From Adiantum capillus-veneris (Eukaryota > Streptophyta > Polypodiopsida > Polypodiales > Pteridaceae), in contig CM043956.1 of NCBI GenBank assembly GCA_014529385.2, positions 59,467,120 through 59,531,119 on the forward strand: DNA of 64,000 nt. The letters are read 5' to 3'. Each line of letters begins with the position of its first letter. Position 1 is the first letter of the stretch. The notes under the pieces are model-generated. The model was not told the origin of the DNA. It saw only the letters and a program-made list of their open reading frames with translations, and ran no database searches. Both the position numbers and the translations under genes were made by a program. This document shows positions 33,757 through 42,984 of this stretch, piece by piece.

Positions 33757-34713
33757 ATGCGACATATTTTTGGAGATCTTGGCGATATAACCCATGCCAA
33801 TCACACACCTCTGCCATATCCTCCATTGATTTCAACTCTTCACAGAGTAACACAAGAAACTAGAGAAACAGAAGAAGAATATCGAGGTCCACTTGAAAAT
33901 CCACCATCCTCGCATGCTGTCACAACCACTGGTGCTCAGGCCACCCCAAATACTACGCCGTAAAAGTTTCCACCACGAATCAAAGAAAGAGTAATCAAAG
34001 TTATACCAAGCGACCCCGTTTTTAAAGCACAAGCGACCAATAGGAGGAAAAGGCAAAGGGAGAAGGAAAAGAAAGAGGCAGCTGAGAAGGAAGTGTTGAG
34101 AGTACAAGAAGAGTAGAGAAGACAGAGAGAGCAAGAGGAAAGGCAGAGAGCTGAGACGGAGCGATCTCATTTGACAAACTTACAAGTACGAGCAGAGGCA
34201 GAGAGAAAGGCGGCACAAGATAGAGCTCAAGCCACCCAACAAGCAAAGGTTGGGAGCTCAAGGTCTTCAAAAATCCCTTGGAGAGCCAAGCAATGTGCAA
34301 AGAGAAAAAGGGACAAGGTGACACTTGAAGAGCAACAAACCCAAGAGGAGAGGAGGAAAAAATATAAAGATGATCCTCCTCAATGGGCTAGGCAGGCGGC
34401 TCCTCCACCACCACCAACAACTCAAAAAAAGCAGAGATGGAGGCCAGACACAGTGGCTCTGTGTGAGATCAAAAAATATCAAAAGAGCACCAAGCCCATC
34501 ATACCCAAAGCGGCCTTCTCTTGGGTGGTGAGAGAGATGATAGATGAATATAACGACTTTGTTACAAGAATACAACGTGCAACTCCATTGGTACTACAGG
34601 ATGTCGTCGAAGATAGTTTGGTGTAGCATTTTCAGGATGGTGTCTCCTGTATGGCGCATGTGTATAACATTAAAAAATATGGATTTAGCCTTAGCAATCA
34701 ATTTATGAAATGA
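33757..34713 (+). pseudogene. Divergent histone H3-fold protein with long charged N-terminal extension
   Basis: In one frame from ATG 33757 the text is a Pro/Thr-rich start, a Lys/Glu/Arg/Gln-rich coiled-coil-like segment (RRKRQREKEKKEAAEKEVL), a basic tail (AKRKRDKVTLEEQQ) and a Pro run. From 34432 comes a histone fold: RWRPDTVALCEIKKYQKST is the H3 alpha-N helix (canonical RPGTVALREIRKYQKST). It is followed by FSWVVREMIDEYNDF (alpha-1), ATPLVLQDVVEDSLV (alpha-2), then HFQDGVSCMAHVYNIKKYGF (canonical LFEDTNLCAIHAKRVTI) and a TGA at 34711. The fold ends where H3 normally ends. In-frame stops at 33961 (TAA), 34114 (TAG) and 34624 (TAG) interrupt it. H3 proteins package DNA in nucleosomes. Whether this copy ever acted in chromatin, at centromeres or in transposition is unknown. 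It lies inside the TIR-bounded element, on the same strand as the transposase-like region. Confidence 0.8.
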
Positions 34714-34909
34714 GGGATGCCTTCATAAGATGTAGTTTATCCCATATACTCTCTTTTTATGAGATTTGTAATCTTTCTCTATAATATCAAATGGCCAATT
34801 TCTACCATTCCGTGCAAATGTTCAATTTTAATTTGTACATTGTTTTTAATAAGTATTAGAATTGATGGATATGTTAAATTTAAGTTGACTACCATGGCTC
34901 TCGGCTCGT
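34714..34909. other. AT-rich spacer after the histone-like gene
   Basis: Probable 3' flank. No domain-bearing frame is seen. Confidence 0.4.
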
Positions 34910-35413
34910 CACCCGATGAACACACATGCACAGAACCTCGAACATGTAGCCACTCGGCGACCGGGGGGAGGATGCGTCTAGGTGATTCTTTTGTGAAACG
35001 GGGCGAACGGGGCGGCGTACGGGGTCAACAAGGCCAAGTAACACATCGACGGCACCCAGCGGGGTCGAACACGGCAAAAAAAGCCCTTGTGTGCCACTCC
35101 GTGCATAGGGAGCAATTTTGACACGAGGTAATGCATTGACGATGCCCGACCGGGTCGAACGAGGCAAAAAAAGCCCTTGTGCACCACGATGCATAGGGAG
35201 AGATTCTGACATTGTCAAAATTGCTCCTTGTGCATGCACAGGGACTTTTTTTGCCTTGTCCAACCCCGTCGGGTGCTGCCGATGTGTTACCTGGTCTTGT
35301 TGACCCTATACGTCCCCCGTTTGCCCCGTCTTGCAAAAGAATCAGCGAGACGCCCCCCCGTGCCACCCGATGGCCACATGCTTGAGGTTCTGTGCATGTG
35401 TGTGCATCGGGTG
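34910..35413. mobile_element. Fold-back (MITE-like) element with arms of about 200 bp
   Basis: The left arm (34910-35123) and right arm (35213-35413) are imperfect reverse complements. Both outer ends read CACCCGATG.ACACACATGCACAGAACCTC, and both inner ends read GCAATTTTGACA. The 89-bp spacer holds another partial copy of the arm core (GGCAAAAAAAGCCCTTGTG). GC content is far above the surroundings. A transcript would fold into a long hairpin. I see no clear target duplication. It sits between the convergent gene sets of the large DNA transposon. Confidence 0.85.
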
Positions 35414-35516
35414 CAAAAATGAAAATTATTGAACAATATGAATAAAAAAACAAGTACTGAATGGTGACAAAAATCATTGACAAAAACAATTATTCTTTAT
35501 TGATTTGGATATTATA

Positions 35517-35934
35517 TCATGATCGATTAATTTTTCTACAAATTACATCTGTGGGTATGGGACAAATGACTGACTTGACACTGAGGGATTTTACAATTTC
35601 CTCTGGGTTTGTCAGCCCTTCACCTAGGCTCAAGGCACAGTGGAGAGGACCGAGCCTGGGTCCTTGCCTGTAAACGCATACAATGATGCCTCTCAGTCCA
35701 CCAATATACATTTATGAGCGTGGTGAGAGAATCTTCAGTGAGTATGCCACTTAATTCTTTACACGCCAGAAGCTCTGCATAACCATTCTTGGAGAACTCT
35801 GTGTGAGCAACTCTAAGAATCGATGGCCCCAGGTGGCTCAGGTAGTTCCAAAGCGAGCTATCCCTACCCATGGAGACATTGCGTGAACCTCCAGTACACA
35901 TTGCAAACTTATCAACATGATATGCCGTATGCAA
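35517..35934 (-). CDS. Unknown minus-strand frame in the DNA transposon
   Basis: The open frame reads MHTAYHVDKFAMCTGGSRNV, then SLWNYLSHLGPSILRVAHTE and ELSGILTEDSLTTLINVYWW, to a stop at 35620. A TTTACAG near 35674 could be a splice acceptor. No family is recognised. It follows, on the same strand, the unknown gene that ends at 36059 and may be a further exon or a separate gene. Confidence 0.35.
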
Positions 35935-36162
35935 AGCATTTTAATTGATTTTAACACTTGTAGTAAGGAATAATAGAAATTCAACCAGGTTAAGATTTGT
36001 TTACCTCAGTTTATTCATCCTTCTCTTCACGATTTTTCTTTGTAAGATCGATGCTAGATCAATCATCTTTACCAATCGCGATCAATGGTTTGTGTGGATG
36101 AAATGCGCTCTCCGATATGCTTTCATAGAAAGAGGCACATGATTTTATTTCCACTAGTGTAC

Positions 36163-36246
36163 TGTTAGGAAATAAGACGTAGCTAAATAGATATTTGAGT
36201 AGATTACTTAATGGAGAGAGATAGATTTCACACACAAGAGATTATA

Positions 36247-36320
<74 letters not shown>

Positions 36321-36983
36321 CATGATATATGTGGTTCACCCAATGTGGGCTACGTCCACGGGAAAGCAGCCACTCAATGGATTTAGCACTTCAAAAGAAG
36401 AAGTAGTTTACAAAGGGATTAAACCCTTAATAGAGCTCCCGCCTTGCTTCACTCTCACCACCTCACACTCACCTTGTTGCATCAACTTCACACTATGAAA
36501 TGTGTGTAGAAATGGCCTCCTTTTATAGGCCAAAAGGGATGCCCTCTCTTGTAAGAGGCAGCCATGTGTAGCCGCCCTTGTGCGAATAAGTCCAAATCGG
36601 ACCCTCCAATCCGCCCATGTGTGGCTGCCCTTGAGAAGACAAGTCCGCTTTTGAATTCGGCCACCGGCCACTGGCCATTGACTTCCGACCACCGGCCATT
36701 GACTACCGGCCAACCGACGGTTGTTTTCCGACCACTTTCCAGCCACCATCCGGCCATTATATTCTGGCGAAAAGGAATATTCCGACGAAGAAAAAAAAAG
36801 TCTCGGGGGCCTCCGTCCCCGAGGCCCCTAAAGTTGCCCCTGGTTTTTGACTGTGTGAAAATTTTGGCTTCCGGTGAGTGATTTACCTTTACGCACGATG
36901 GCTTCTCCTCATAATGGGGGCCTTACAAATGTGCGCTTTTACCACAGAAAATTACAAGGGTAAATCAGGCTCCATACTTAACA
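36163..36983 (-). repeat. 3' LTR of the minus-strand Copia
   Basis: The 821 bases include a (GA)n run of nearly 70 bases (about 36251-36318) that is only about 14 bases in the other LTR, which accounts for most of the length difference. Confidence 0.95.
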
Positions 36984-36995
36984 ATCTCCCACTTG
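36984..36995 (-). promoter_or_regulatory. Polypurine tract of the minus-strand Copia
   Basis: Read on the minus strand, AAGTGGGAGAT sits immediately before the 3' LTR. Confidence 0.75.
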
Positions 36996-37043
36996 GAGAC
37001 TGATCTCCAAACCAAACCTGTGACTGCTTTCCATTCTGGCTTC

Positions 37044-39302
37044 TTATCCTTGAATGCCGATTGAAGATGTTGAGCAAAAGCTCAACTTCTCCTTGTTGAC
37101 CACCTTTGTAAACATGTCTGTAGGATTTTCACTTGTATGCACCTTTCCTAGCTTTAGCTGTCCCTCTTCCAAAAGAGTGCGTATGAAGTGATATCTCACC
37201 TCAATGTGCTTTGTCCTTGAATGAAAGGCCGAGTTCTTCGCAAGATGGATAGCGCTTTGGCTATCACTGTACAAGACACAATTGTCTTGTTTGAATCCAA
37301 GCTCTTCTAAGAATCTGTGAAGCAACAAAATTTCTTTGCTTGCCTCCGTCATTGCTACATACTCTGCTTCCGTGGTAGAAAGTGAAACTACTTTCTGCAG
37401 CTTTGAAGCCCAGCTTACTGCTGTGCCTCCAACTGTGAACACATAGCCAGTAGTGCTCCTTCGAGTATCTTTGTCACCTGCCATATCTGCATCAACATAC
37501 CCTTCTAGAAAAATATCAGTTCCTCCAAAATACAAAGCATTTGTTGTTGTCCCTTTTAGATACCTAAGTATCCACTTCACAGCTTGCCAATGCTCTTTAC
37601 CTGGGTTGTCCATGAACCTACTCACAACTCCCACTGCATGTGCAATGTCTGGCCTTGTCCAGACCATAGCATACATTAGAGAACCTACCGCTGCAGCATA
37701 TGGAACTTTAGGTATATAGGCTATCTCCTCTTGTGTCTTTGGACACATATCCTTCGTTAGTTTAAAATGACCAGCCAACGGTGTAGAAACTGGTTTTGCA
37801 TTTTGCATTGCAAACCTTTCTAGTACCTTCTTGATGTAATCTTCTTGAGATAGCTTTATTGTCTTCTTCGTCCTGTCCCTTGATATTTTCATACCGAGTA
37901 TCCTCTTTGCAACACCTAAGTCTTTCAGTGAAAAAGATTTAAACAGCTCCTCTTTTAGGTCTTTGATGTCCTGCATGTTAGCACTTGCAATTAACATGTC
38001 ATCAACATACAATATTAGGATGATGAATTTCCCATCTCCCAAATTCTTCGTGTAGACGCAGTGATCCGAGTTGCATCTTGTGAATCCATGATTCAACATC
38101 CATCGATCAAACTTCAAGTACCATTGTCTTGATGCTTGCTTTAAACCATACAAGCTCTTCTTTAATCTGCAAACCATTTTCTCCTTACCTTTTACTTCAT
38201 ACCCCTTTGGTTGAAGCATGTAGATTTCCTCCTCTAAGTCACCGTGAGGGAATGCCGTATTTACATCCATTTGCTCGAGATTTAGATCATGAGAATCCAC
38301 AAGGCTTAAGACAAGCCTAATTGAGTTCATTTTTACAACATGAGAAAACATTTCATTGAAGTCAATACCTTTCTTTTGAGAAAACCCTTTTACCACAAGC
38401 TTAGACTTGTACCTTTTCTTCCCACCTTCTTCTTCCTTCACCTTGCACACCCATTTGTTTTGAAGTGCCCGCTTACCTTTAGGCAACTCAACCAATTCCC
38501 ATGTTTGGTTGCGATGTAGTGAGTCCATCTCCACTTGCATGCTCTTCGTCCTTTCTTCTTTGGATTCATGTTGCATAGCTTCTTCGTATGATTCCATCTC
38601 TCCAGAATCTGAGATCAAGAGATGGTTGAAGGAAGGAACAAACCTTTTTGGAGGTCTACTTGGTCTTGTAGATCTTCGGGGAATAGGTTGAGGCTCCTCA
38701 TTTGTTCGACGTTGTTGCACATTGTCACCATTTGGAGTCCTTGAGTCTTCACCGTCCTCAAGCTCCATGTACTCATCACCTGTTTCTTTTGTTTGTTTTC
38801 TTTCCAAGTAATCTTTGTACATATTTTGTTCATTAAAAATTACATCCCTACTCCTTAAGATTTTACCATCTTCAGGATTCCATAGGCGATACCCAAAGTC
38901 ACCTTCTCCATAGCCAATGAAGAAACACTTTATGGACTTTGCATCTAGCTTTGATCTTAGGCTTCTATCTATGTGCATGAAAGCCTCACACCCAAACACT
39001 TTGAGAAATGCAAAATTCACCGGTTTACCTGTCCATGCCTCTTCTGGAACTCCCCCATCCAATGCCGTTGAGGATGACCGATTGATTAAGTACACAGACG
39101 TACTTACAGCTTCCGCCCAAAGCTCAAGCGGTAGGCCTGCATGTAGCCGCATACTTCGTGCTCGCTCCATGATTGTCCTGTTCATCCTTTCCGAAATCCC
39201 ATTTTGTTGAGGTGTCCTTGGGGTTGTCCTTTGCCTCCGAATGCCATTGCTAGCACAAAAGCTTGGCTGCAATATTCGCCTCCATTGTCGGATCTGAGGC
39301 AT
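37044..39302 (-). pseudogene. Copia pol: end of integrase, RT and RNase H (long open frame)
   Basis: The 752-codon open frame starts at an internal Met within the integrase. It carries TPQQNGISERMNRTIMERARSM (catalytic Glu region), the FGYRLW/GYGEGDFGYR segment, then RT: NKWVCKVKEEEGG, MDVNTAFPHGDLEEEIYM, SLYGLKQASRQW and the catalytic ILYVDDMLI. RNase H shows YVDADMAGDKDTRRSTTGY, LSTTEAEYVAMTEASKE and SDSQSAIHLAKNSAFH, ending at TAG/TAA near 37044. RT and RNase H look intact. The initiating Met is not the natural start, since the domain continues upstream in another frame. Confidence 0.93.
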
Positions 39303-39491
39303 TTAACCTTGGTACCTGTTTCAGTCTCCACAAAGGCTTTTCACCTTTGAAATATGGAAAATACATCGGATTTATTCTTCATGACATAAACCCATGTTTT
39401 TCTAGTCGCATCGTCTATGAATGTTACATAGTACAATGAGCCACCAAGTGATGGTGTACTTGCAGGACCCCAAACATAAGAATGAACCAAC
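39303..39491 (-). pseudogene. Catalytic core of Copia integrase with lesions
   Basis: Between the two long frames the minus strand encodes the missing integrase part in a third reading: LELVHSYVWGPAST, SLYYVTFIDDATRKTWVYVM, FVETETGTKVKCLRSDNGGEY. Three faults stand out. The first catalytic Asp in HSDVWGP is Tyr (TAT at 39478-39476). A TGA replaces Trp at 39343-39341. A base is missing near 39268, in a T run before FCASNGIRRQ. The junction to gag-pro at 39492 needs another frame change. Confidence 0.85.
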
Positions 39492-40928
39492 TCAAGTTTT
39501 TTTATTTTTTCTTTCATTTCCTGATTTTTGAAATTTTACCCTCTTTTGTTTACCATAAACACAATCTTCACAGAACTCTAAGTCCACTTCTTTCAAACGT
39601 GGTAGAAGCTTCTTTGTTTGAAGGATTTGCATTCCTTTGGCACTCATATGCCCAAGTCGGTAGTGCCACACCGCACTGTCAACTTCTGTAGTTGTTGCAC
39701 AAGCTGAAGGTTGCGTGCTAATAGTACACAAGTAAAGTGTACCGACTTTTTCTCCCTTGGCAACCACCAAAGATCCCCTTGAGATCTTCCACCTTTTGTT
39801 TCTGAATGCAATGTTGTGACCTTCATCATCCAATTGTCCTGTAGAGATCAAATTTTTGCGAAGAGAAGGAACATGCCTAACATCGTTAAGCTTCCACTCA
39901 TTTCCATTAGCAATTTTGACAGAAACTGTACCTTTGCTGAAAATCTCACAAGCTTCATCATCTCCCAAGTATACATACCCAAAATTACCTCTGGTGTAGT
40001 CTTGGAAATGTTGCTTGTGTGGTGTCGCATGGAATGAAGCCCCAAAATCTACTATCCAGGAATTAGACACATTGTCTAATGAGAGAATTAGAGCATCTTG
40101 CTCTACTTTACCTGCCACATTGGCCTCCGATGTTGGCTTGTTGTCTTGAAACTCTGTCTCCTTCTTCTTCTTGGACCAGCAATCCTTCTTGACGTGGCTC
40201 TTCTTGCCGCAGTTCCAACATTCAAGCACTGCCTTTGTGCGTGACTTGCTCCGCCTTGAGCGATCACGACCCTTTTGGTTTTTGAACCTCTCCTTAGGCC
40301 TTCCTCTTGTTTCCACTGACAGTGCAGCACTTGATGATTCCCCTGTGCTTCTCCTTCGTATTTTCTCGCTTAGGAGAACACCCACAACATCATCAAACTT
40401 AAGAGTATTTGTGCCAGAAATAGAATTACTTACATCCATCACAAGGCTGTCCCAACTATCCGGTAGAGATGATAGTATAAGGAGAGCTCGCACTTCGTCA
40501 TCGAAATTGATTTTCACCGATCGAAGTTGACTTATGTTTGTGTTAAAGTCATTTAGGTGTTCTGCAACTGAACCATTCTCTGCCATCTTTAGATTGAACA
40601 AGCGCTTCATAAGAAATACCTTATTGGATGCCGATGGTTTCTCGTAGAAGTCGTCAAGTGACTTCATCAAGTCCTCCGTGGTCTTCATCTCCGAAACATT
40701 GAAGGCCACCGTTGACGTCAAGCTTAACCGGATTGTTCCCAGTCCCTTTCGATCAAGGACAATCCATGCTTCATCTGCCATTGTCGCGGGCTTCTTCGCA
40801 AGACCGCCTAGTGGCAAATAGAGATCCTTCTGGTAGAGATAGTCTTCAATCTGCATCTTCCAATGTTGGTAGTTTTTGCCGTTGAACTTCTCAATCTTGA
40901 GCTTCCCTTCCTCCGCCATAAATCCCAC
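39492..40928 (-). CDS. Copia gag-protease polyprotein
   Basis: The 478-codon open frame starts MGFMAEEGKLKIEKFNGKNY, the gag start of Tork/Tnt1-like Copias (FNGxNYxxWKxxM). It continues through the UBN2-type gag (LMKSLDDFYEKPSASNKVFL, LILSSLPDSWD) and a basic region, to a knuckle CWNCGKKSHVKKDC (C-x2-C-x4-H-x4-C intact). The protease loop is WIVDFGASFHAT, with Phe where Ser/Thr is usual after the catalytic Asp. The pre-integrase region follows: WHYRLGHMSAKGM and CEDCVYGKQKRVKF. The frame ends at TAA 39492 because of a frameshift into the integrase. Confidence 0.93.
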   Translation of the reverse strand: MGFMAEEGKLKIEKFNGKNYQHWKMQIEDYLYQKDLYLPLGGLAKKPATMADEAWIVLDRKGLGTIRLSLTSTVAFNVSEMKTTEDLMKSLDDFYEKPSASNKVFLMKRLFNLKMAENGSVAEHLNDFNTNISQLRSVKINFDDEVRALLILSSLPDSWDSLVMDVSNSISGTNTLKFDDVVGVLLSEKIRRRSTGESSSAALSVETRGRPKERFKNQKGRDRSRRSKSRTKAVLECWNCGKKSHVKKDCWSKKKKETEFQDNKPTSEANVAGKVEQDALILSLDNVSNSWIVDFGASFHATPHKQHFQDYTRGNFGYVYLGDDEACEIFSKGTVSVKIANGNEWKLNDVRHVPSLRKNLISTGQLDDEGHNIAFRNKRWKISRGSLVVAKGEKVGTLYLCTISTQPSACATTTEVDSAVWHYRLGHMSAKGMQILQTKKLLPRLKEVDLEFCEDCVYGKQKRVKFQKSGNERKNKKT

Positions 40929-40974
40929 TCAATTCAAGGAATCCTTTCCTTGAGATAATTTAGCTACGAGAAGA

Positions 40975-40990
40975 CGTTGCTCTGATACCA
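40975..40990 (-). promoter_or_regulatory. Primer-binding site (initiator tRNA-Met)
   Basis: On the minus strand, TGGTATCAGAGCAACG begins two bases after the 5' LTR and is a perfect match to the usual tRNA-Met type. Confidence 0.95.
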
Positions 40991-40992
40991 GT

Positions 40993-41770
40993 TGTTAGGA
41001 AATAAGACGTAGCTAAATAGATATTTGAGTAGATTACTTAATGGAGAGAGATAGATTTCACACACAAGAGATTATAGAGTAGAGAGAGAGAGAGAGTACA
41101 CATGATATACGTGGTTCACCCAATGTGGGCTACGTCCACGGGAAAGCAGCCACTCAATGGCTTTAGCACTTCAAAAGAAGAAGTAGTTTACAAAGAGATT
41201 AAACCCTTAATAGAGCTCCCGCCTTGCTTCACTCTCAACACCTCACACTCACCTTGTTGCATCAACTTCACACTATGAAATGTGTGTAGAAATGGCCTCC
41301 TTTTATAGGCCAAAAGGGCTGCCCTCTCTTGTAAGAGGCAGCCATGTGTAGCCGCCCTTGTGCGAATAAGTCCAAATCGGACCCTCCAATCCGCCCATGT
41401 GTGGCCGCCCTTGAGAAGACAAGTCCGCTTTTGAATTCGGCCACCAGCCACTGGCCATTGACTTCCGACCACCGGCGACCGGCCATTGACTACCGGCCAA
41501 CCGACAGTTGTTTTCCGACCACTTTCCGGCCGCCGTCCGGCCATAATATTTCGACGAAAAGGAATATTCCGACGAGGAAAAAAAAAGTCTCGGGGGCCTC
41601 CGCCCCCGAGGCCCCTAAAGTTGCCCCTGGTTTTTGACTGTGTGAAAGTTTTGGCTTCCGGTGAGTGATTTACCTTTACGCACGATGGCTTCTCCTCATA
41701 ATGGGGGCCTTACAAATGTGAGCTTTTACCACAAAAAATTACAAGGGTAAATCAGGCTCCATACTTAACA
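40993..41770 (-). repeat. 5' LTR of the minus-strand Copia
   Basis: This 778-base copy matches 36163-36983 and is followed by the target duplication TGTAC at 41771. Confidence 0.95.
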
Positions 41771-42720
41771 TGTACTTTCTACTGTTTGCACCATCTGTTC
41801 TTCGTTTTCATTGGGGAGGAAAGAGAGGCTGACTGGGAGATCTTGGTCTTCTAAGTCAATTTGAAAATTGAATTTCTTTGTCTTTCCACTTGGATCCTTC
41901 ATGCCCGCATAGATAGTAAGCACTACGAGCGACTCATCTTCTATGAGTCCTAATGTTTTGGCAATGTCGTCCAGGAACAGAAATTGACGATCATCCACCA
42001 CAATTGGATGCAAAGTGAGAATTTGGAGGTTCAGGACCTCTTCCAACACCTCAGCTCCCTCTATCATTCGATCTTCCTCCTCATTGGAGCTGGGATCTTG
42101 CAAGAGTACGAGTACCATAGATTCTTTGGTCAGCTCATCAATTTCTTTGATAACTTCATTTGATTCCTCCACAATGGTCACAGGAGGTCTTTAGTTGACC
42201 TTTTCCTTTGATTTTCCCTCATCCATATCCTCAAGCACAAGTAATGCCAGAACCATGTCCCATGAAATAAACTGGGTGCCTATGCACCCCATGCCCAAAT
42301 CCATGAGATCATCCTCATTCTCTATCTTGTAGTCCCGTTCCGTGAGGCCTCTAATAAACCTCAACAAGAAAAACCGGAAGTTTTGTCAGCCGCATAGAGA
42401 TGCTTCAAGAAATCCACTGGCAACCATGCCGTGCTGGATCCCTCAAAGATTATGGCATATTCTTCCATTTGCTATGCCATGTAGTCAAGAAAGCTTCCGA
42501 ATGCCTCTGCATGAATGTTGGCAATGTTCTCCATGTCAATTGTCCTCTCGAATACATTGAGTAGTTCATGTGCTCGATTTGGAAGTCCTATCTTTTCTAA
42601 TTGTGTGAGAAGTGCATTAGTAGACGTTGCCATGGGTTTTTTCACGAAGAAGATGCGAAGAGAGCTTAGAGCTAGAGTTTTGTGAATGTGAGAAATAAAG
42701 TTTAAAAACTAGAAAGTCAC

Positions 42721-42727
42721 TTATATA
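42721..42727 (-). promoter_or_regulatory. TATA box of the split unknown gene
   Basis: TATATAA on the minus strand lies about 90 bases upstream of the ATG at 42633. Confidence 0.6.
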
Positions 42728-42984
42728 CCCAAAGTCACTTTTTAAAAAGCACTTAAATCAATGTCAAAATAACTTAAAACTTTAATTTTAAACAAAATCA
42801 CACGACGAAGCATTGAAAGACACCAACATTGAAAACATTTGTGTTCCACATCAAATATATTGCATGTTTCAATTGAAAACTTGAACAAATTAAGAATAAA
42901 CAAGTATGCGTAGAAACGAGATTCAAAACACCGTATGTATTAATGTGGACAAAATCCCTGTCACTTACAAGCTTTTACAAAAAT

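Larger units (their letters stand above)
36163..41770 (-). mobile_element. Ty1/Copia element (Tork/Tnt1-like), minus strand, young
   Basis: LTRs at 36163-36983 and 40993-41770 have TGTTAGGAAAT..CTTAACA ends and are nearly identical apart from microsatellite length. They are flanked by a perfect 5-bp duplication TGTAC (36158-36162 and 41771-41775). On the minus strand the order is 5' LTR, tRNA-Met primer site, gag, protease, integrase, RT, RNase H, polypurine tract, 3' LTR. Only a few lesions, all around the integrase, separate it from an intact element. It is the innermost insertion of the nested stack. Confidence 0.96.
36059..42633 (-). pseudogene. Unknown single-exon gene split by a Copia insertion
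   Basis: Starting at ATG 42633 the minus strand reads MATSTNALLTQLEKIGLPNR, LLNVFERTIDMENIANIHAE, FGSFLDYMA (TAG) QMEEYAIIF and FLKHLYAADKTSGF. After one frame change come FIRGLTERDYKIENEDDL and VIKEIDELTKESMVLVLL, and then the frame runs to 41771, where the Copia LTR begins. With one copy of the TGTAC duplication removed, the same frame resumes at 36157 for 32 codons (first LVEIKSCASFYESI) and ends at TGA 36061-36059. A TATATAA box lies at 42721-42727, about 90 bases before the start. The uninterrupted protein would be near 320 residues, acidic and leucine-rich. I recognise no domain. Confidence 0.6.

Noticed and set aside
33961-34626. Stops in the histone-like frame as programmed readthrough or RNA editing
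   Set aside because: U-to-C editing of stops is known from fern, lycophyte and hornwort organelles, not nuclear transposons. The neighbouring elements carry the same type of stops, so decay is the simpler reading.
34889-35489. Overlapping minus-strand frames rich in GLFLPRST-type text
   Set aside because: They lie wholly inside the fold-back element, and similar peptides arise from its repeated arm. No independent gene signal is seen.
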